Assembly: GCF_904061905.1 (NCBI RefSeq)
Contig: NZ_CAJFCI010000059.1
Coordinates: forward strand, 1 to 64,000
Direction of reading: 5' to 3'
DNA length: 64,000 nt
Source: Zestomonas carbonaria
GTDB lineage: Bacteria; Pseudomonadota; Gammaproteobacteria; Pseudomonadales; Pseudomonadaceae
In this document: positions 17,521-25,698 of the stretch, one piece after another
Position numbering within the stretch: the stretch's first letter is position 1
Layout of the letters: every line of letters begins with the position of its first letter
The notes under the pieces: generated by a model
Told to the model about the DNA's origin: nothing
Seen by the model: the letters and a program-made list of their open reading frames with translations, nothing else
The model's database searches: none
Position numbers and translations under genes: made by a program

Positions 17521-19395
17521 ATGAGCCAACATTCGCAGTTCGCCTTGCTGGGCACCCGGCGTTTCCTGCCGTTCTTCGTCACCCAGTTGCTCGGCGCGTT
17601 CAACGACAACGTCTTCAAGCAGGCGCTGATTCTCGCCATCCTCTTCAAGCTCAACGTGTCCGGTGACCGTTCGGTGCTGGTCAACCTCTGTGCGTTGCTG
17701 TTCATCCTGCCGTTCTTCCTGTTCTCGGCACTTGGCGGCCAGTTCGGCGAGAAGTTCTCCAAGCATGCGCTGATCCGCGCGATCAAGATGGCCGAGATCG
17801 TCATCATGCTGGTCGGCGCGGCGGGCTTCCTGCTGAACAACCTGCCGCTGATGTTCCTGGCCCTGTTCGGCATGGGGACGCACTCGGCGCTGTTCGGCCC
17901 GGTGAAGTACTCGATCCTGCCGGTGGCGCTGCGCGAGAACGAGCTGATCGGCGGCAACGCGCTGGTGGAGATGGGCACCTTCCTGGCCATTCTCGCCGGC
18001 ACCATCGGCGCCGGGATCATGCTGTCCAGCGAGGCCTATGCGCCGCTGGTGGGCGGCGCGGTGGTGCTGGTGGCCTGTTGCGGTTACCTCGCCAGCCGCT
18101 TCATCCCCCACGCTGGCGCGGCGCTACCGGGGCTGAAGCTGGACTGGAACATCTTCCGCCAGACCTGGGTGACCCTGCGCCTGGGCCTTGGCCAGCGTCC
18201 GGCGGTGTCGCGCTCGCTGGTCGGCAACTCGTGGTTCTGGTTCCTCGGCGCCGTCTACTTGACGCAGATCCCGGCCTACGCCAAGGAGTGGCTGCACGGC
18301 GACGAAACCGTGGTGACGCTGATCCTCACCGTGTTCTCGGTGGGCATCGCGCTGGGTTCGATGCTCTGCGAGCGGCTGTCCGGGCACAAGGTGGAGATCG
18401 GCCTGGTGCCGTTCGGCTCCATCGGCCTGACCGTCTTCGGCCTGCTGCTCTGGTGGTGCTCCGGCGGCTTTCCGCAGGCGGCCGCGCCGCACGACTGGCT
18501 GGCGCTGCTCGGCCACGGCCAGGCCTGGTGGGTGCTCGGCTCGATCCTCGGCATCGGCGTGTTCGGCGGTTTCTACATCGTGCCGCTGTACGCACTGATC
18601 CAGGCGCGCACCGCCGAAGACCAGCGGGCGCGGGTGATTGCCGCCAACAACATCCTCAACGCGCTGTTCATGGTGATCTCGGCGATCGTCTCGATCCTGT
18701 TGCTCAGCATCGCCGGGTTGAGCATTCCGCAGTTGTTCCTGGTGGTGTCGCTGATGAACGTCGCGGTGAACAGCTACATCTTCAAGATCGTTCCCGAGTT
18801 CACCATGCGCTTCCTGGTCTGGCTGCTCGGCCATTCCATGTACCGGGTCGAGCATCGCGGGCTGGAGCGCATCCCCGACGAGGGCGCGGCGCTGCTGGTG
18901 TGCAACCACGTGTCCTTCGTCGACGCGCTGCTGATCGGTGGCGCGGTGCGCCGGCCGGTGCGTTTCGTCATGTACTACCGGATCTATGACCTGCCGGTGC
19001 TCAATTTCGTGTTCCGCACCGCCGGCGCCGTGCCCATCGCCGGGCGCAACGAGGACCTGCTGGTCTACGACGCGGCATTCAAGAAGATCGGCGAGTACCT
19101 GCGCAACGGCGAGCTGGTGTGCATCTTCCCCGAGGGCAAGCTGACCGGCGACGGCGAGATCGACCAGTTCAAGGGCGGCGTGGCGCGCATCCTCGAGGAG
19201 AACCCGGTGCCGGTGATCCCCATGGCGCTGCAGGGGCTGTGGGGCAGCTTCTTCAGCCGCGACCCGGCCAAGGGTTTCTTCAGGCGCCTGTGGTCGCGCA
19301 TCACCCTGGTGGCCGGTGCGCCGCTGGCGCCGGAGCTGGCCAGCCCGCAAACGCTGCAGGCGCAGGTGGAGGAGTTGCGCGGGGCACGGCGTTGA
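17521..19395 (+). CDS. LplT-like flippase fused to PlsC-type 1-acylglycerophosphate acyltransferase
   Basis: This 624-residue fusion has an N-terminal MFS domain of the lysophospholipid transporter LplT type (GAFNDNVFKQALILAILF, about residues 1-420, 12 helices). The C-terminal acyltransferase carries the two hallmark motifs NHVSFVD (residues about 461-467) and FPEGKLTG. The arrangement suggests import and re-acylation of lysophospholipids in the inner membrane in one polypeptide, similar to E. coli LplT-Aas but lacking the Aas acyl-ACP synthetase part. It matches PA3267 (from memory). Confidence 0.88.
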   Translation: MSQHSQFALLGTRRFLPFFVTQLLGAFNDNVFKQALILAILFKLNVSGDRSVLVNLCALLFILPFFLFSALGGQFGEKFSKHALIRAIKMAEIVIMLVGAAGFLLNNLPLMFLALFGMGTHSALFGPVKYSILPVALRENELIGGNALVEMGTFLAILAGTIGAGIMLSSEAYAPLVGGAVVLVACCGYLASRFIPHAGAALPGLKLDWNIFRQTWVTLRLGLGQRPAVSRSLVGNSWFWFLGAVYLTQIPAYAKEWLHGDETVVTLILTVFSVGIALGSMLCERLSGHKVEIGLVPFGSIGLTVFGLLLWWCSGGFPQAAAPHDWLALLGHGQAWWVLGSILGIGVFGGFYIVPLYALIQARTAEDQRARVIAANNILNALFMVISAIVSILLLSIAGLSIPQLFLVVSLMNVAVNSYIFKIVPEFTMRFLVWLLGHSMYRVEHRGLERIPDEGAALLVCNHVSFVDALLIGGAVRRPVRFVMYYRIYDLPVLNFVFRTAGAVPIAGRNEDLLVYDAAFKKIGEYLRNGELVCIFPEGKLTGDGEIDQFKGGVARILEENPVPVIPMALQGLWGSFFSRDPAKGFFRRLWSRITLVAGAPLAPELASPQTLQAQVEELRGARR

Positions 19396-19489
19396 CAGAC
19401 TGTTGAAAAACTACCTGCGTTGCCGAGGCGTCGTTAAAAACAGCCTCGGCGGCCTCGCCTACGTTTTTTCAACGGCCTGTCAGCCGTTG
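19396..19489. repeat. Dispersed Pseudomonas-type repeat with terminal inverted repeats
   Basis: The element begins TTGACAGACTGTTGAAAAAC and ends GTTTTTTCAACGGCCTGTCA, giving near-complementary ends. Between them lies GCGTTGCCGAGGCGTCGTT and AACAGCCTCGGCGGCCTC, a second internal stem. Similar blocks are familiar from other Pseudomonas intergenic regions. It may act as a terminator for the upstream gene (T-run at 19464-19469). Confidence 0.65.
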
Positions 19490-19533
19490 CCCTGTGGCAC
19501 CATGTGGTTTTTCCTGTCACCGGCGAGCTGGAC

Positions 19534-19746
19534 GTGAACCCCGAAGACCTGCAACTGCTGATCACCCGCACCATGCCGTTCGGCAAGTACAAGGGCCGGG
19601 TGATCGCCGACCTGCCCGGCCACTACCTGGCCTGGTTCGCCCGCGAAGGTTTCCCCAAGGGCGAGCTCGGCCGGTTGCTGGCGTTGATGCACGAGATCGA
19701 CCATAACGGCCTGAACGCCCTGCTCGAGCCGTTACGGCGGCGTTAG
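19534..19746 (+). CDS. Small DUF3820 family protein
   Basis: This is a 70-residue cytoplasmic protein with the DUF3820 pattern TMPFGKYKGRVIADLPGHYLAWFAREGFPKGELG. I chose GTG 19534 because the family starts a few residues before EDLQLLI; an in-frame ATG at 19501-19506 would add residues encoded by the repeat tail. GGCGAG precedes the GTG. The function is unknown. Confidence 0.75.
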   Translation: MNPEDLQLLITRTMPFGKYKGRVIADLPGHYLAWFAREGFPKGELGRLLALMHEIDHNGLNALLEPLRRR

Positions 19747-19790
19747 GGGCTGGCATCCGGGCCTGGGGGATGCTTCGTGCCTGAACCTCG

Positions 19791-19924
19791 GCCCCTCACC
19801 CCCGGCCCCTCTCCCGAGGGGAGCATCCGTGCTACTGCCGGACTCCGTGATCTCCTGCCATTCCGCTCCTTCGCGGGGATGGCGGTCGGGTGTCCGGCGC
19901 CGTCACTCCCGCGCACGCGGGAGT
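19791..19924. repeat. Single copies of two dispersed hairpins
   Basis: CCCCTCACCCCCGGCCCCTC TCCCGAGGGGA at 19791-19822 is a half-copy of the CT-rich palindrome found at 15.97 kb. ACTCCCGCGCACGCGGGAGT at 19905-19924 is a perfect hairpin of the CCCGCG family. They occupy the 267-bp gap before the lipoprotein gene; nothing coding is seen. Confidence 0.7.
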
Positions 19925-20013
19925 CCGGAAGAGTGCGTAGGATGGAGCACGCCTTGAGGGACGCGGAAGCCTCTTCGATACTCAAGCCGACCATCTGCCC
20001 AAGGAGGGCCCGT

Positions 20014-20439
20014 ATGCGATCGATTCTTGCGCTGCTGCCGTTGTTGTTGCTGGCCGGTTGTTCGTCCTACCGGGCCGATCCCGGCCAGGTGAAGGCGGTG
20101 CCGGACGACCGCCTTCTGGCCTACCAGCAGGTCGAGGAGGGGCGCGGGCGGATCGTGGTGAACCGCGATATCGGGTTCCTCGGCGGCGGTTGCTACGTGG
20201 CCGTGCTGGTCGACCGCGAGGTGGCCGCGCGGATCGGCGTGGGCGAGGTGGCGACCTTCCATGTCCCGCCGGGTGCGCGGGTGCTGGGTATCTCCGCCGA
20301 CAAGCAGGACGAAACCCTGTGCGGCAAGGGTTTCCTGTGGCGCGAGCTGGCGGTGCAGGTGGCGGCGGGGGAGAACCATCGCTTCCGCATCGTCAGCGAG
20401 AACCAGGGCGGTTTCGCCATCCGCCCGGACGAGCCTTGA
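20014..20439 (+). CDS. Small predicted lipoprotein
   Basis: This 141-residue protein starts MRSILALLPLLLLAGCSSY, a good lipobox (LAGC) with Cys16 as the lipidation site. The mature part contains a glycine-rich segment (IGFLGGGCYVAVLVDREVAARIG) and looks like a small beta domain. AAGGAGG lies 8-9 bp before the ATG. Residue +2 is Ser, so outer-membrane sorting is expected. I do not recognise a characterised family. Confidence 0.8.
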   Translation: MRSILALLPLLLLAGCSSYRADPGQVKAVPDDRLLAYQQVEEGRGRIVVNRDIGFLGGGCYVAVLVDREVAARIGVGEVATFHVPPGARVLGISADKQDETLCGKGFLWRELAVQVAAGENHRFRIVSENQGGFAIRPDEP

Positions 20440-20516
20440 GCGATCGTCGATCTCTGTTGCTATGGTTTAGGCGTGCCGCGCGGGAATAGCGCGGGCCAGG
20501 CCCAGGTGGGGAACCG

Positions 20517-21227
20517 ATGGACCAGTCGATCAAGCCGCAACCCTATTGCCGCAATTGCCGTCTCGCTCCACCCTCGATCAGCGACGACCAGTTGCTCGAA
20601 CTGGAGGCCGTGATCAAGCCGGGGCAGTTGTTCGGCAAGGGCAGCTACCTGTTTCGCCAGGGCGACCCGTTCGACAGCCTGTACCTGGTGCGCTCCGGTT
20701 CGGTGAAGACGGTCACCAGCAACGACCAGGGGATGGAGAGCATCACCGCCTTCTATCTCCCCGGCGAGCTTTTCGGTTTTTCCGGCCTCGACGAAGGGCG
20801 TTTCCCGGTTTCCGCCGTGGCGCTGGAAAGGACCCTGTGCAGCCAGCTCCCCTTCGATCAACTGGAGCGCCTGACCGCGGAGATTCCCGGTTTCACCCAC
20901 CAGTTGATGCAGCTCATGAGCCGCAAGATCCGCGAGGACCAGCAGGTGAAGCTGCTGCTGTCGCGCCTGCATGCCGATTCGCGGATCGCCGCCTTCCTGC
21001 TCAACATCTCCGCGCACTTCCGCGATCGGGGCTACTCCGCCGTGCGCTTCCGCCTGAGCATGTCGAGGATCGAGATCGCCGACTACCTCGGCCTGGCGGT
21101 GGAAACGGTGTCGCGCAGCTTCACCCGCATGCAGAAGCAGGGGCTGTTGCGGACGGAAGGGCGCGAGACGGAGATTCTCGACTTCATAGAGCTGTGCACG
21201 CTGGCGGGGGGAGAGGTGGAGCTGTAG
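20517..21227 (+). CDS. Anr/FNR-like Crp family regulator with altered cluster ligands
   Basis: This 236-residue protein has a cyclic-nucleotide-binding-like domain (FRQGDPFDSLYLVRSG) and a C-terminal HTH (RIEIADYLGLAVETVSRSF) whose recognition helix keeps E-T-V-S-R of Anr/FNR, so it should read TTGAT-N4-ATCAA boxes. The N-terminus keeps only Cys11 and Cys14; the position of the third FNR cluster cysteine is Ser20. The central cysteine is Cys108, one residue before the position it has in Anr, where Ser109 now lies. It is therefore an Anr paralogue that may bind its [4Fe-4S] cluster differently or not at all. It may differ in oxygen response. Confidence 0.88.
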   Translation: MDQSIKPQPYCRNCRLAPPSISDDQLLELEAVIKPGQLFGKGSYLFRQGDPFDSLYLVRSGSVKTVTSNDQGMESITAFYLPGELFGFSGLDEGRFPVSAVALERTLCSQLPFDQLERLTAEIPGFTHQLMQLMSRKIREDQQVKLLLSRLHADSRIAAFLLNISAHFRDRGYSAVRFRLSMSRIEIADYLGLAVETVSRSFTRMQKQGLLRTEGRETEILDFIELCTLAGGEVEL

Positions 21228-21245
21228 CTCATTCGTGATGCGAGA

Positions 21246-21266
21246 GGCCCCCACGATGTGGGGGCC
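21246..21266. terminator. Hairpin between convergent genes
   Basis: GGCCCCCAC and GTGGGGGCC are perfectly complementary around a GAT loop. The hairpin sits between the stop of the Anr-like gene (21227) and the stop of the lipoprotein gene (21273) on the opposite strand. It lacks a T-run, so function as a bidirectional terminator is inferred. Confidence 0.6.
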
Positions 21267-21272
21267 AGGGTG

Positions 21273-22016
21273 TCAGCGAACGCCCTGTTGCACAGGGGTG
21301 TCGTCGATGACGCAGCGGAACTGAATGGGATTGATGCGTCGCACATCCGTTGGATATGCCGGTGCGAGGCATGCGCCGTAGGCGACGTGGACAGCCCCCT
21401 GAAGGTTTTCATGGAGAACGAGGAGTTCATGGCCTGGCGGCTGCTGGATCGCGCCGACCGACTCCTTGCCATCGCACGCGTAGCCCCCGGAAGTGCCGGT
21501 GTAGCAGTAGGCGGTGTTGACGGTCTGGCTACAGACGTTTTTCAACAGGATCTTCTGGTAGTGGCCATCGCTGGATTCCAGTCGCTTCAGGCAGTCGGTC
21601 GCGATCTGTCCTCGTTTCAGGCCGCTGCTGACTGGTGTCGTGTTCATCTGGTGGGCTTGTTGCTGCTGCGCGAGCAACGCGATGGTGGCCGACATGTCGG
21701 GACTGCTGTCTGAGGACGGCTGCAACGCATTGGCCAGCATCTGGTACTGGTAGGCGTCGGGGCTGCCGCTGGCCTGGCTTACGCTGGCGGCGGTCTGGGC
21801 GACGGCATGGTAGTCCGAGGGGGAGTCCAGCGCCCCGCCAAGGGTGAAGATGTCGATGATCGGTCCGAACAGCAGGGCGAATGTTCCCATGAAGGTGCCG
21901 GCGACGATGTCGCCATTGCCCATGCTATCGCCGGCCTCGCCGAGCATCTCCATCGTCGTGCAGCCGTGCAGGCCAAGAGTCAGGGCGAGTGTGAGGCCCA
22001 GTTTCGTGCGTTTCAT
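21273..22016 (-). CDS. Predicted lipoprotein of unknown function
   Basis: This 247-residue protein has a signal peptide ending LGLHGC, giving a lipobox with Cys19. After it come a glycine-rich hydrophobic stretch (IVAGTFMGTFALLFGPIIDIFTLGG, possibly membrane-embedded), a Gln-rich run (LLAQQQQAH), and a C-terminal half with paired cysteines (CLKRL, NVCSQT, AYCYTG, YACDG, GACLAP, FRCVID). The cysteine content suggests disulphides in the periplasm. The family is not recognised. Confidence 0.75.
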   Translation of the reverse strand: MKRTKLGLTLALTLGLHGCTTMEMLGEAGDSMGNGDIVAGTFMGTFALLFGPIIDIFTLGGALDSPSDYHAVAQTAASVSQASGSPDAYQYQMLANALQPSSDSSPDMSATIALLAQQQQAHQMNTTPVSSGLKRGQIATDCLKRLESSDGHYQKILLKNVCSQTVNTAYCYTGTSGGYACDGKESVGAIQQPPGHELLVLHENLQGAVHVAYGACLAPAYPTDVRRINPIQFRCVIDDTPVQQGVR

Positions 22017-22211
22017 GTATTGCTCCCCAATGCTGGCGGCGTGGCGGGCGCATCCTGTCGTATCGGCCCGTCCGTGGGCCCGCCTGCACGCAAGGTGCTT
22101 GTCGTGTCGTGGGCCGCGATGTGTCGGGCATCACGGCCGGGCATAGGCTAGGGAGCCTGCGGAGGTATTTCTTCCTTCATCTGAATGAAAGATGGCGCCT
22201 TGGAGGAAGCT

Positions 22212-22931
22212 TCAGCGATAGCGGGAGAGAATTTCCTCGATCTCGCCATCCTCTTTCATCCGCACCAGGGCGCGCAGCAGTTGCATGGTCGGCACGTCCG
22301 GTTCGTCGCGGACGATGCAGGCCACCAGGTCGGCGGAGAGCTGGCTCAAGGGCTGGAGCTGGCGGTTGGCGGGCTGGTGGCGGTTGAACCAGGCCAGCGA
22401 GAGTTCGTTGCTGATCGCATAGCGGTAGCGCTCGGCGTCCAGCTTGAGCAGGGCGAGCGCCTGGGTACGGGCGTCGTCGCGGAGCAACTGGCCGCTGGCG
22501 AACAGCGGCTCCAGGCGCGGATAGGTGAAGCCGAGCACGGTGCCGATCGTCTCGCCATGCAGTTGCTCCAGTTGCAGGGGAACGGCGTGGCGGCCGACCA
22601 GCCAGTCGCGCTGGACCAGGAACGGCACGCTCCAGATGTACTGGTGATGGGACTCGGTGAGCCAGGCGGGATTGACGTAGCAGCGCACGTCGATCTCGCC
22701 GCGTGCCAGCATCTGCTGCACGCGCAGGCGCGGCATGACCAGTTGCTCGGCACGCCGGCCGACCTTTTCGGCCAGGCGTGTCTGCAGGTCGTAGAGGATG
22801 CCGCCGGTGGCCTGCCCGTTCTCGATGTTCATCATCGGCATCACCCAGCTTTCGCTGACCGAGAAACGTAGCGGGCGCTCTTCCGCCACGACGGCAGCAC
22901 TCACGAGCAGGGCGATGGCCAGAAGACGCAT
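22212..22931 (-). CDS. Periplasmic solute-binding protein (family 3 type)
   Basis: This 239-residue protein has a short signal peptide (MRLLAIALLVSAAVVA) and a bilobal binding-protein pattern: PLRFSVSESWVMPMMNIENGQATGGILYDLQTRLAEKVG, then MLARGEIDVRCYVNPAWLT. No permease or ATPase genes are adjacent, so it is an orphan that might sense or trap a ligand. The ribosome-binding site is weak; a strong AAGGAGG lies about 60 bp upstream but leads only to an ATG followed by one codon and a stop. Confidence 0.75.
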   Translation of the reverse strand: MRLLAIALLVSAAVVAEERPLRFSVSESWVMPMMNIENGQATGGILYDLQTRLAEKVGRRAEQLVMPRLRVQQMLARGEIDVRCYVNPAWLTESHHQYIWSVPFLVQRDWLVGRHAVPLQLEQLHGETIGTVLGFTYPRLEPLFASGQLLRDDARTQALALLKLDAERYRYAISNELSLAWFNRHQPANRQLQPLSQLSADLVACIVRDEPDVPTMQLLRALVRMKEDGEIEEILSRYR

Positions 22932-23052
22932 AGGGTGGGCGAGCCTTTGGACGGGCGTTCAGGGTTGGAAGCTTAAAACATATCCTCCTTGCGCTGTTGT
23001 CCTGCGCCTCATTCGCGTTCTTGGCGCCTGTTCATGATCTTGCGAGCTAGGG

Positions 23053-23178
23053 ATAAACGGCGCCGAAAATGACCGAAGGGGCGGAGTTTGCTGTTGTAAA
23101 TGAGCATTTCGAGGTCATTTGACTAGCTTCGCTCGCCCTTCGGCTGTTACTCCCGCTGGTCGTTTCAATGCCGTTTAG
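23053..23178. repeat. MITE-like dispersed repeat with imperfect terminal inverted repeats
   Basis: Left end TAAACGGCGCCGAAAATGACC and the reverse complement of the right end (TAAACGGCATTGAAACGACC) are similar. Internal GCGGAGTTTGCTGTTGTAAA and AATGAGCATTTCGAGGTCAT resemble repeats widespread in Pseudomonas intergenic regions. It fills most of the 264-bp gap between the binding protein and the oxidoreductase; nothing coding is seen. Confidence 0.5.
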
Positions 23179-23195
23179 CCGACGCGCAGCAGGCC

Positions 23196-24152
23196 CTAGG
23201 GGCAGAGGATGAACTTCTCGGTACTCCCATCGTTCACCGCCCGATAGCAGGCCGGGCCATCGCTCAGTGGCACCGAGCGCAGGTCGCCCGGCAGCGGCAG
23301 CTTGCCTTCGTCGAACAGGTGCCCGAATCCGTCGAGCATGGCGGCGCACTCGGCGGTGCTGTACAGCAGCGAGTTGATGCCGACCAGCACGCCGCCACGG
23401 CGATAGAGGTTCAGGGCCGGCAGTTGCACGAGGCCGTCCACCGGCGCGGCGATGATCGCGATGCGCCCGAAGGTGGCCAGGGCCGGCACGGCGGCGGGCA
23501 GCCAGAAGCCGGTGGTGTCGAGGATCACTTCGGCGCCGCCGGGGAAATTGACCTCCACCTGGCCGGGCAGGTTGGCCGGGTCGCCGAGCAGCAGGGTGGG
23601 AATGCCGTCCTCTTCGAAGCCGCCCAGCGGCTCCAGGCGGCGTGCCGCGATCAACACTTCGGCGCCGAGTGCCCGGGCCAGGTTCACCGCTGCGGCGGCG
23701 ACCGCGCCGGCGCCGATCACCAGCAGGCGGGTACCGGTCTGCACCCGGGTTCGCTCCAGGGCGTCCCAGGCGGTGGTGTAGGGCACCCCGCAACTGGCCG
23801 CCTGGACGAAGCTCAGCGACGCCGGCTTGCGCGCCACGCCGCTGGCCGGCAGGCAGATGTGGCTGGCGTGGCTGCCGTCGCGGCTGAAACCGATCTGGTT
23901 GCCGGTGCCCCAGACTTCCTGGCCGACCAACTCGGCTGGGCCCTGCACGACCACGCCGGCGAAGTCGCGGCCGGGCACGCGTGGCAGGGTGGTGTAGGGG
24001 AAGCGGCCGAGGACGTTCTTCACGTCGCTGGGGTTGAGGCCGGCGGCGCGGACCTCCACCAGCACCTCGTCGGCGGCCGGCACGGGCGTCGGCAGTTCGA
24101 GGTGGCGCAGGGAGGAGAGGTCGCCGGCGGCGTTGAATTGCAAGGCGTGCAT
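23196..24152 (-). CDS. Quinone oxidoreductase-like medium-chain dehydrogenase
   Basis: This 318-residue MDR-family protein has the N-terminal catalytic fold (VRAAGLNPSDVKNVLGRFPY, PRVPGRDFAGVV) and a Rossmann part with VIGAGAVAAAAVNLARALGAEV for NADPH. The zinc ligands of alcohol dehydrogenases are absent, which places it with quinone oxidoreductase/zeta-crystallin-like enzymes. Its upstream region adjoins the remnant of an araC gene (24281-24343) that may once have regulated it. Confidence 0.85.
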   Translation of the reverse strand: MHALQFNAAGDLSSLRHLELPTPVPAADEVLVEVRAAGLNPSDVKNVLGRFPYTTLPRVPGRDFAGVVVQGPAELVGQEVWGTGNQIGFSRDGSHASHICLPASGVARKPASLSFVQAASCGVPYTTAWDALERTRVQTGTRLLVIGAGAVAAAAVNLARALGAEVLIAARRLEPLGGFEEDGIPTLLLGDPANLPGQVEVNFPGGAEVILDTTGFWLPAAVPALATFGRIAIIAAPVDGLVQLPALNLYRRGGVLVGINSLLYSTAECAAMLDGFGHLFDEGKLPLPGDLRSVPLSDGPACYRAVNDGSTEKFILCP

Positions 24153-24280
24153 GGTGGGTCATCTCTCGGGTTCAGGCCGCCGGCTGCGGGCGGGAGGGGA
24201 AATCGGATCGCACGCGGCGATCGTCAATCAGTCTAGGAGCACTCGGGCGGGCGAGTCGGACAAGGACTTCCGCGGATCGG

Positions 24281-24343
24281 TCAATCGGCGCCGCTGGCCA
24301 GGTAGGCGGAGGGCGCCACGCCGAGCGCGCGGCGGAACATGTC
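24281..24343 (-). pseudogene. 3' remnant of an araC-type regulator gene
   Basis: Minus-strand translation ending at the TGA at 24281 gives MFRRALGVAPSAYLASGAD, which fits the extreme C-terminus of AraC family regulators (FRR-LGVSP-AYR). Nothing upstream in any frame continues the family: the sequence abruptly becomes the CRISPR-repeat-like block at 24344. Most of the gene is therefore missing. Only about 20 codons support this, so the call is tentative. Confidence 0.45.
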
Positions 24344-24367
24344 GTGTTCCCCGCGCCAGCGGGGATG
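24344..24367. repeat. Solitary sequence matching a type I-E CRISPR repeat
   Basis: GTGTTCCCCGCGCCAGCGGG followed by GAT is, from memory, identical to the first 23 nt of the 29-nt type I-E repeat of Salmonella (the E. coli repeat differs at one base). It then reads GTTCCC instead of the usual A/G-AACCG. The tell-tale mistranslations of such repeats, IPAGAGNT and PRWRGEH, occur in two minus-strand frames. There is no second copy within at least several kb and no cas gene in the window. Confidence 0.55.
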
Positions 24368-24374
24368 TTCCCTC

Positions 24375-24986
24375 TCAGCGAGTCAGCGGCAGCGCTGCGC
24401 CCATCAGCCCGAACAGTCCGCCGCAGCAGCGGTTGAAGCCCTTGCCGGCGCGTTCCAGCCAGGGGCGGACGCGGTGGGCGAGGCGGGCCAGCAGGTATTC
24501 GGTGAAGCCCTCGGTGATGGCGAAGGTCGCCGCCATGATCGCGAACTGCAGCCAGAGGTTGCGCGCCGGGTCGAGGAACTGCGGCAGGAAGGCGCCGTAG
24601 AAGAGGATCACCTTGGGATTGGAGACGGCCGAGAAGAAGCCCTGGCGCAGCAGCACGCGGCCAGGCCGGGGCGGTGCGTGTTCGGGCGCTGTCAGGTGCA
24701 GGGCCGGGGCGCGCCAGAGCTGGATGCCGAGCCAGATCAGGTAGGCGCCGCCAACCCACTTGAGGATGACCAGGGCGTGGGCCGAGGCCTGGAGCAGGGC
24801 GCCGATGCCGAACATCGACAGCGCCATCAGCACCACGAAGCCGCCGATCCCGCCGGTGATGGTCCACAGCGTGCGGCGGTGGCCGTAGAGCGCGCCGTGG
24901 GTGAGGGCGAGCAGGCCGTTGGGGCCGGGCGTCAGCGACAGGCCGATGACGGCGACGAGGTACAGCAACCAGGTGTGCAGGGCCAT
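24375..24986 (-). CDS. LysE/RhtB family amino acid exporter
   Basis: This 203-residue protein with six helices starts with the family pattern LYLVAVIGLSLTPGPNGLLALTHGALYG and contains GFFSAVSNPKVILFYGAFLPQFL. It is predicted to export an amino acid or homoserine lactone-like compound. It lies 3 bp after a second LysE gene and shares its operon. Its stop is 8 bp from the CRISPR-repeat-like block. Confidence 0.88.
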   Translation of the reverse strand: MALHTWLLYLVAVIGLSLTPGPNGLLALTHGALYGHRRTLWTITGGIGGFVVLMALSMFGIGALLQASAHALVILKWVGGAYLIWLGIQLWRAPALHLTAPEHAPPRPGRVLLRQGFFSAVSNPKVILFYGAFLPQFLDPARNLWLQFAIMAATFAITEGFTEYLLARLAHRVRPWLERAGKGFNRCCGGLFGLMGAALPLTR

Positions 24987-24989
24987 GAT

Positions 24990-25631
24990 TCAGCTCCGTT
25001 GGGCGAGCGCCAGCTTGATGCCGAGGGCGACGAACAGCCCGCCGATGGCGCGGTTCAGCCAGCAGCCGATGGTCGGGCCGGGGCGCAGGCGGTCGCGGGC
25101 GAACGCGATGGTGAAGGCCAGCAGCAGGCACCAGAGCAGGCTGTTGATGTTGAAGATGCTGCCGAGCAGCAGGAACGCCAGGGTCTTGTCGGCGGCGTCC
25201 GGGGCGATGAACTGCGGCACGAAGGCGAGGAAGAACAGCGCGACCTTCGGGTTCAGCGCGTTGGTCAGGAAGCCTTGCAGGAACACGCGGCGATAGTCGC
25301 ATGTCGCCGCCGTGTCCGGTGCTGCCAAGGGCGTGGCCTGTGCCGGCTTCTTCAGCAGCAGGCTCATCCCCAGGTACAGCAGGTAGGCGGCGCCGACCAG
25401 CTTGACCACGGTGAAGGCGGTCGCCGAGGTGGCGAGCAGCGCCGACAGGCCGAGCGCGGCGGCGAGAATGTGCACGCAGGTCCCGCCGGCGATGCCCAGC
25501 GCCGCGCTGGAGCCGGCGCGCCAGCCCTGGGTGGCGCTGCGCGTCATCACCAGCAGCGAGTCCGGTCCGGGCGCCAGGTTGAGCAGGAGGCCGGATACGA
25601 CGAAAAGGGCGAGGTCGTGGATGCCGAGCAT
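24990..25631 (-). CDS. LysE/RhtB family amino acid exporter
   Basis: This 213-residue protein has six hydrophobic helices and the LysE signature (LLLNLAPGPDSLLVMTRSATQGWRAG; GFLTNALNPKVALFFLAFVPQF). It is similar to, but clearly diverged from, the next gene, so the pair may have arisen by an old duplication. The substrate cannot be told from sequence. Confidence 0.88.
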   Translation of the reverse strand: MLGIHDLALFVVSGLLLNLAPGPDSLLVMTRSATQGWRAGSSAALGIAGGTCVHILAAALGLSALLATSATAFTVVKLVGAAYLLYLGMSLLLKKPAQATPLAAPDTAATCDYRRVFLQGFLTNALNPKVALFFLAFVPQFIAPDAADKTLAFLLLGSIFNINSLLWCLLLAFTIAFARDRLRPGPTIGCWLNRAIGGLFVALGIKLALAQRS

Positions 25632-25698
25632 GATGGAAACTCCGGTGGCGATAGCCGGCGAGTCTGCGCGGGGAGACGGCCGGCCCGCAACTCGCGCC

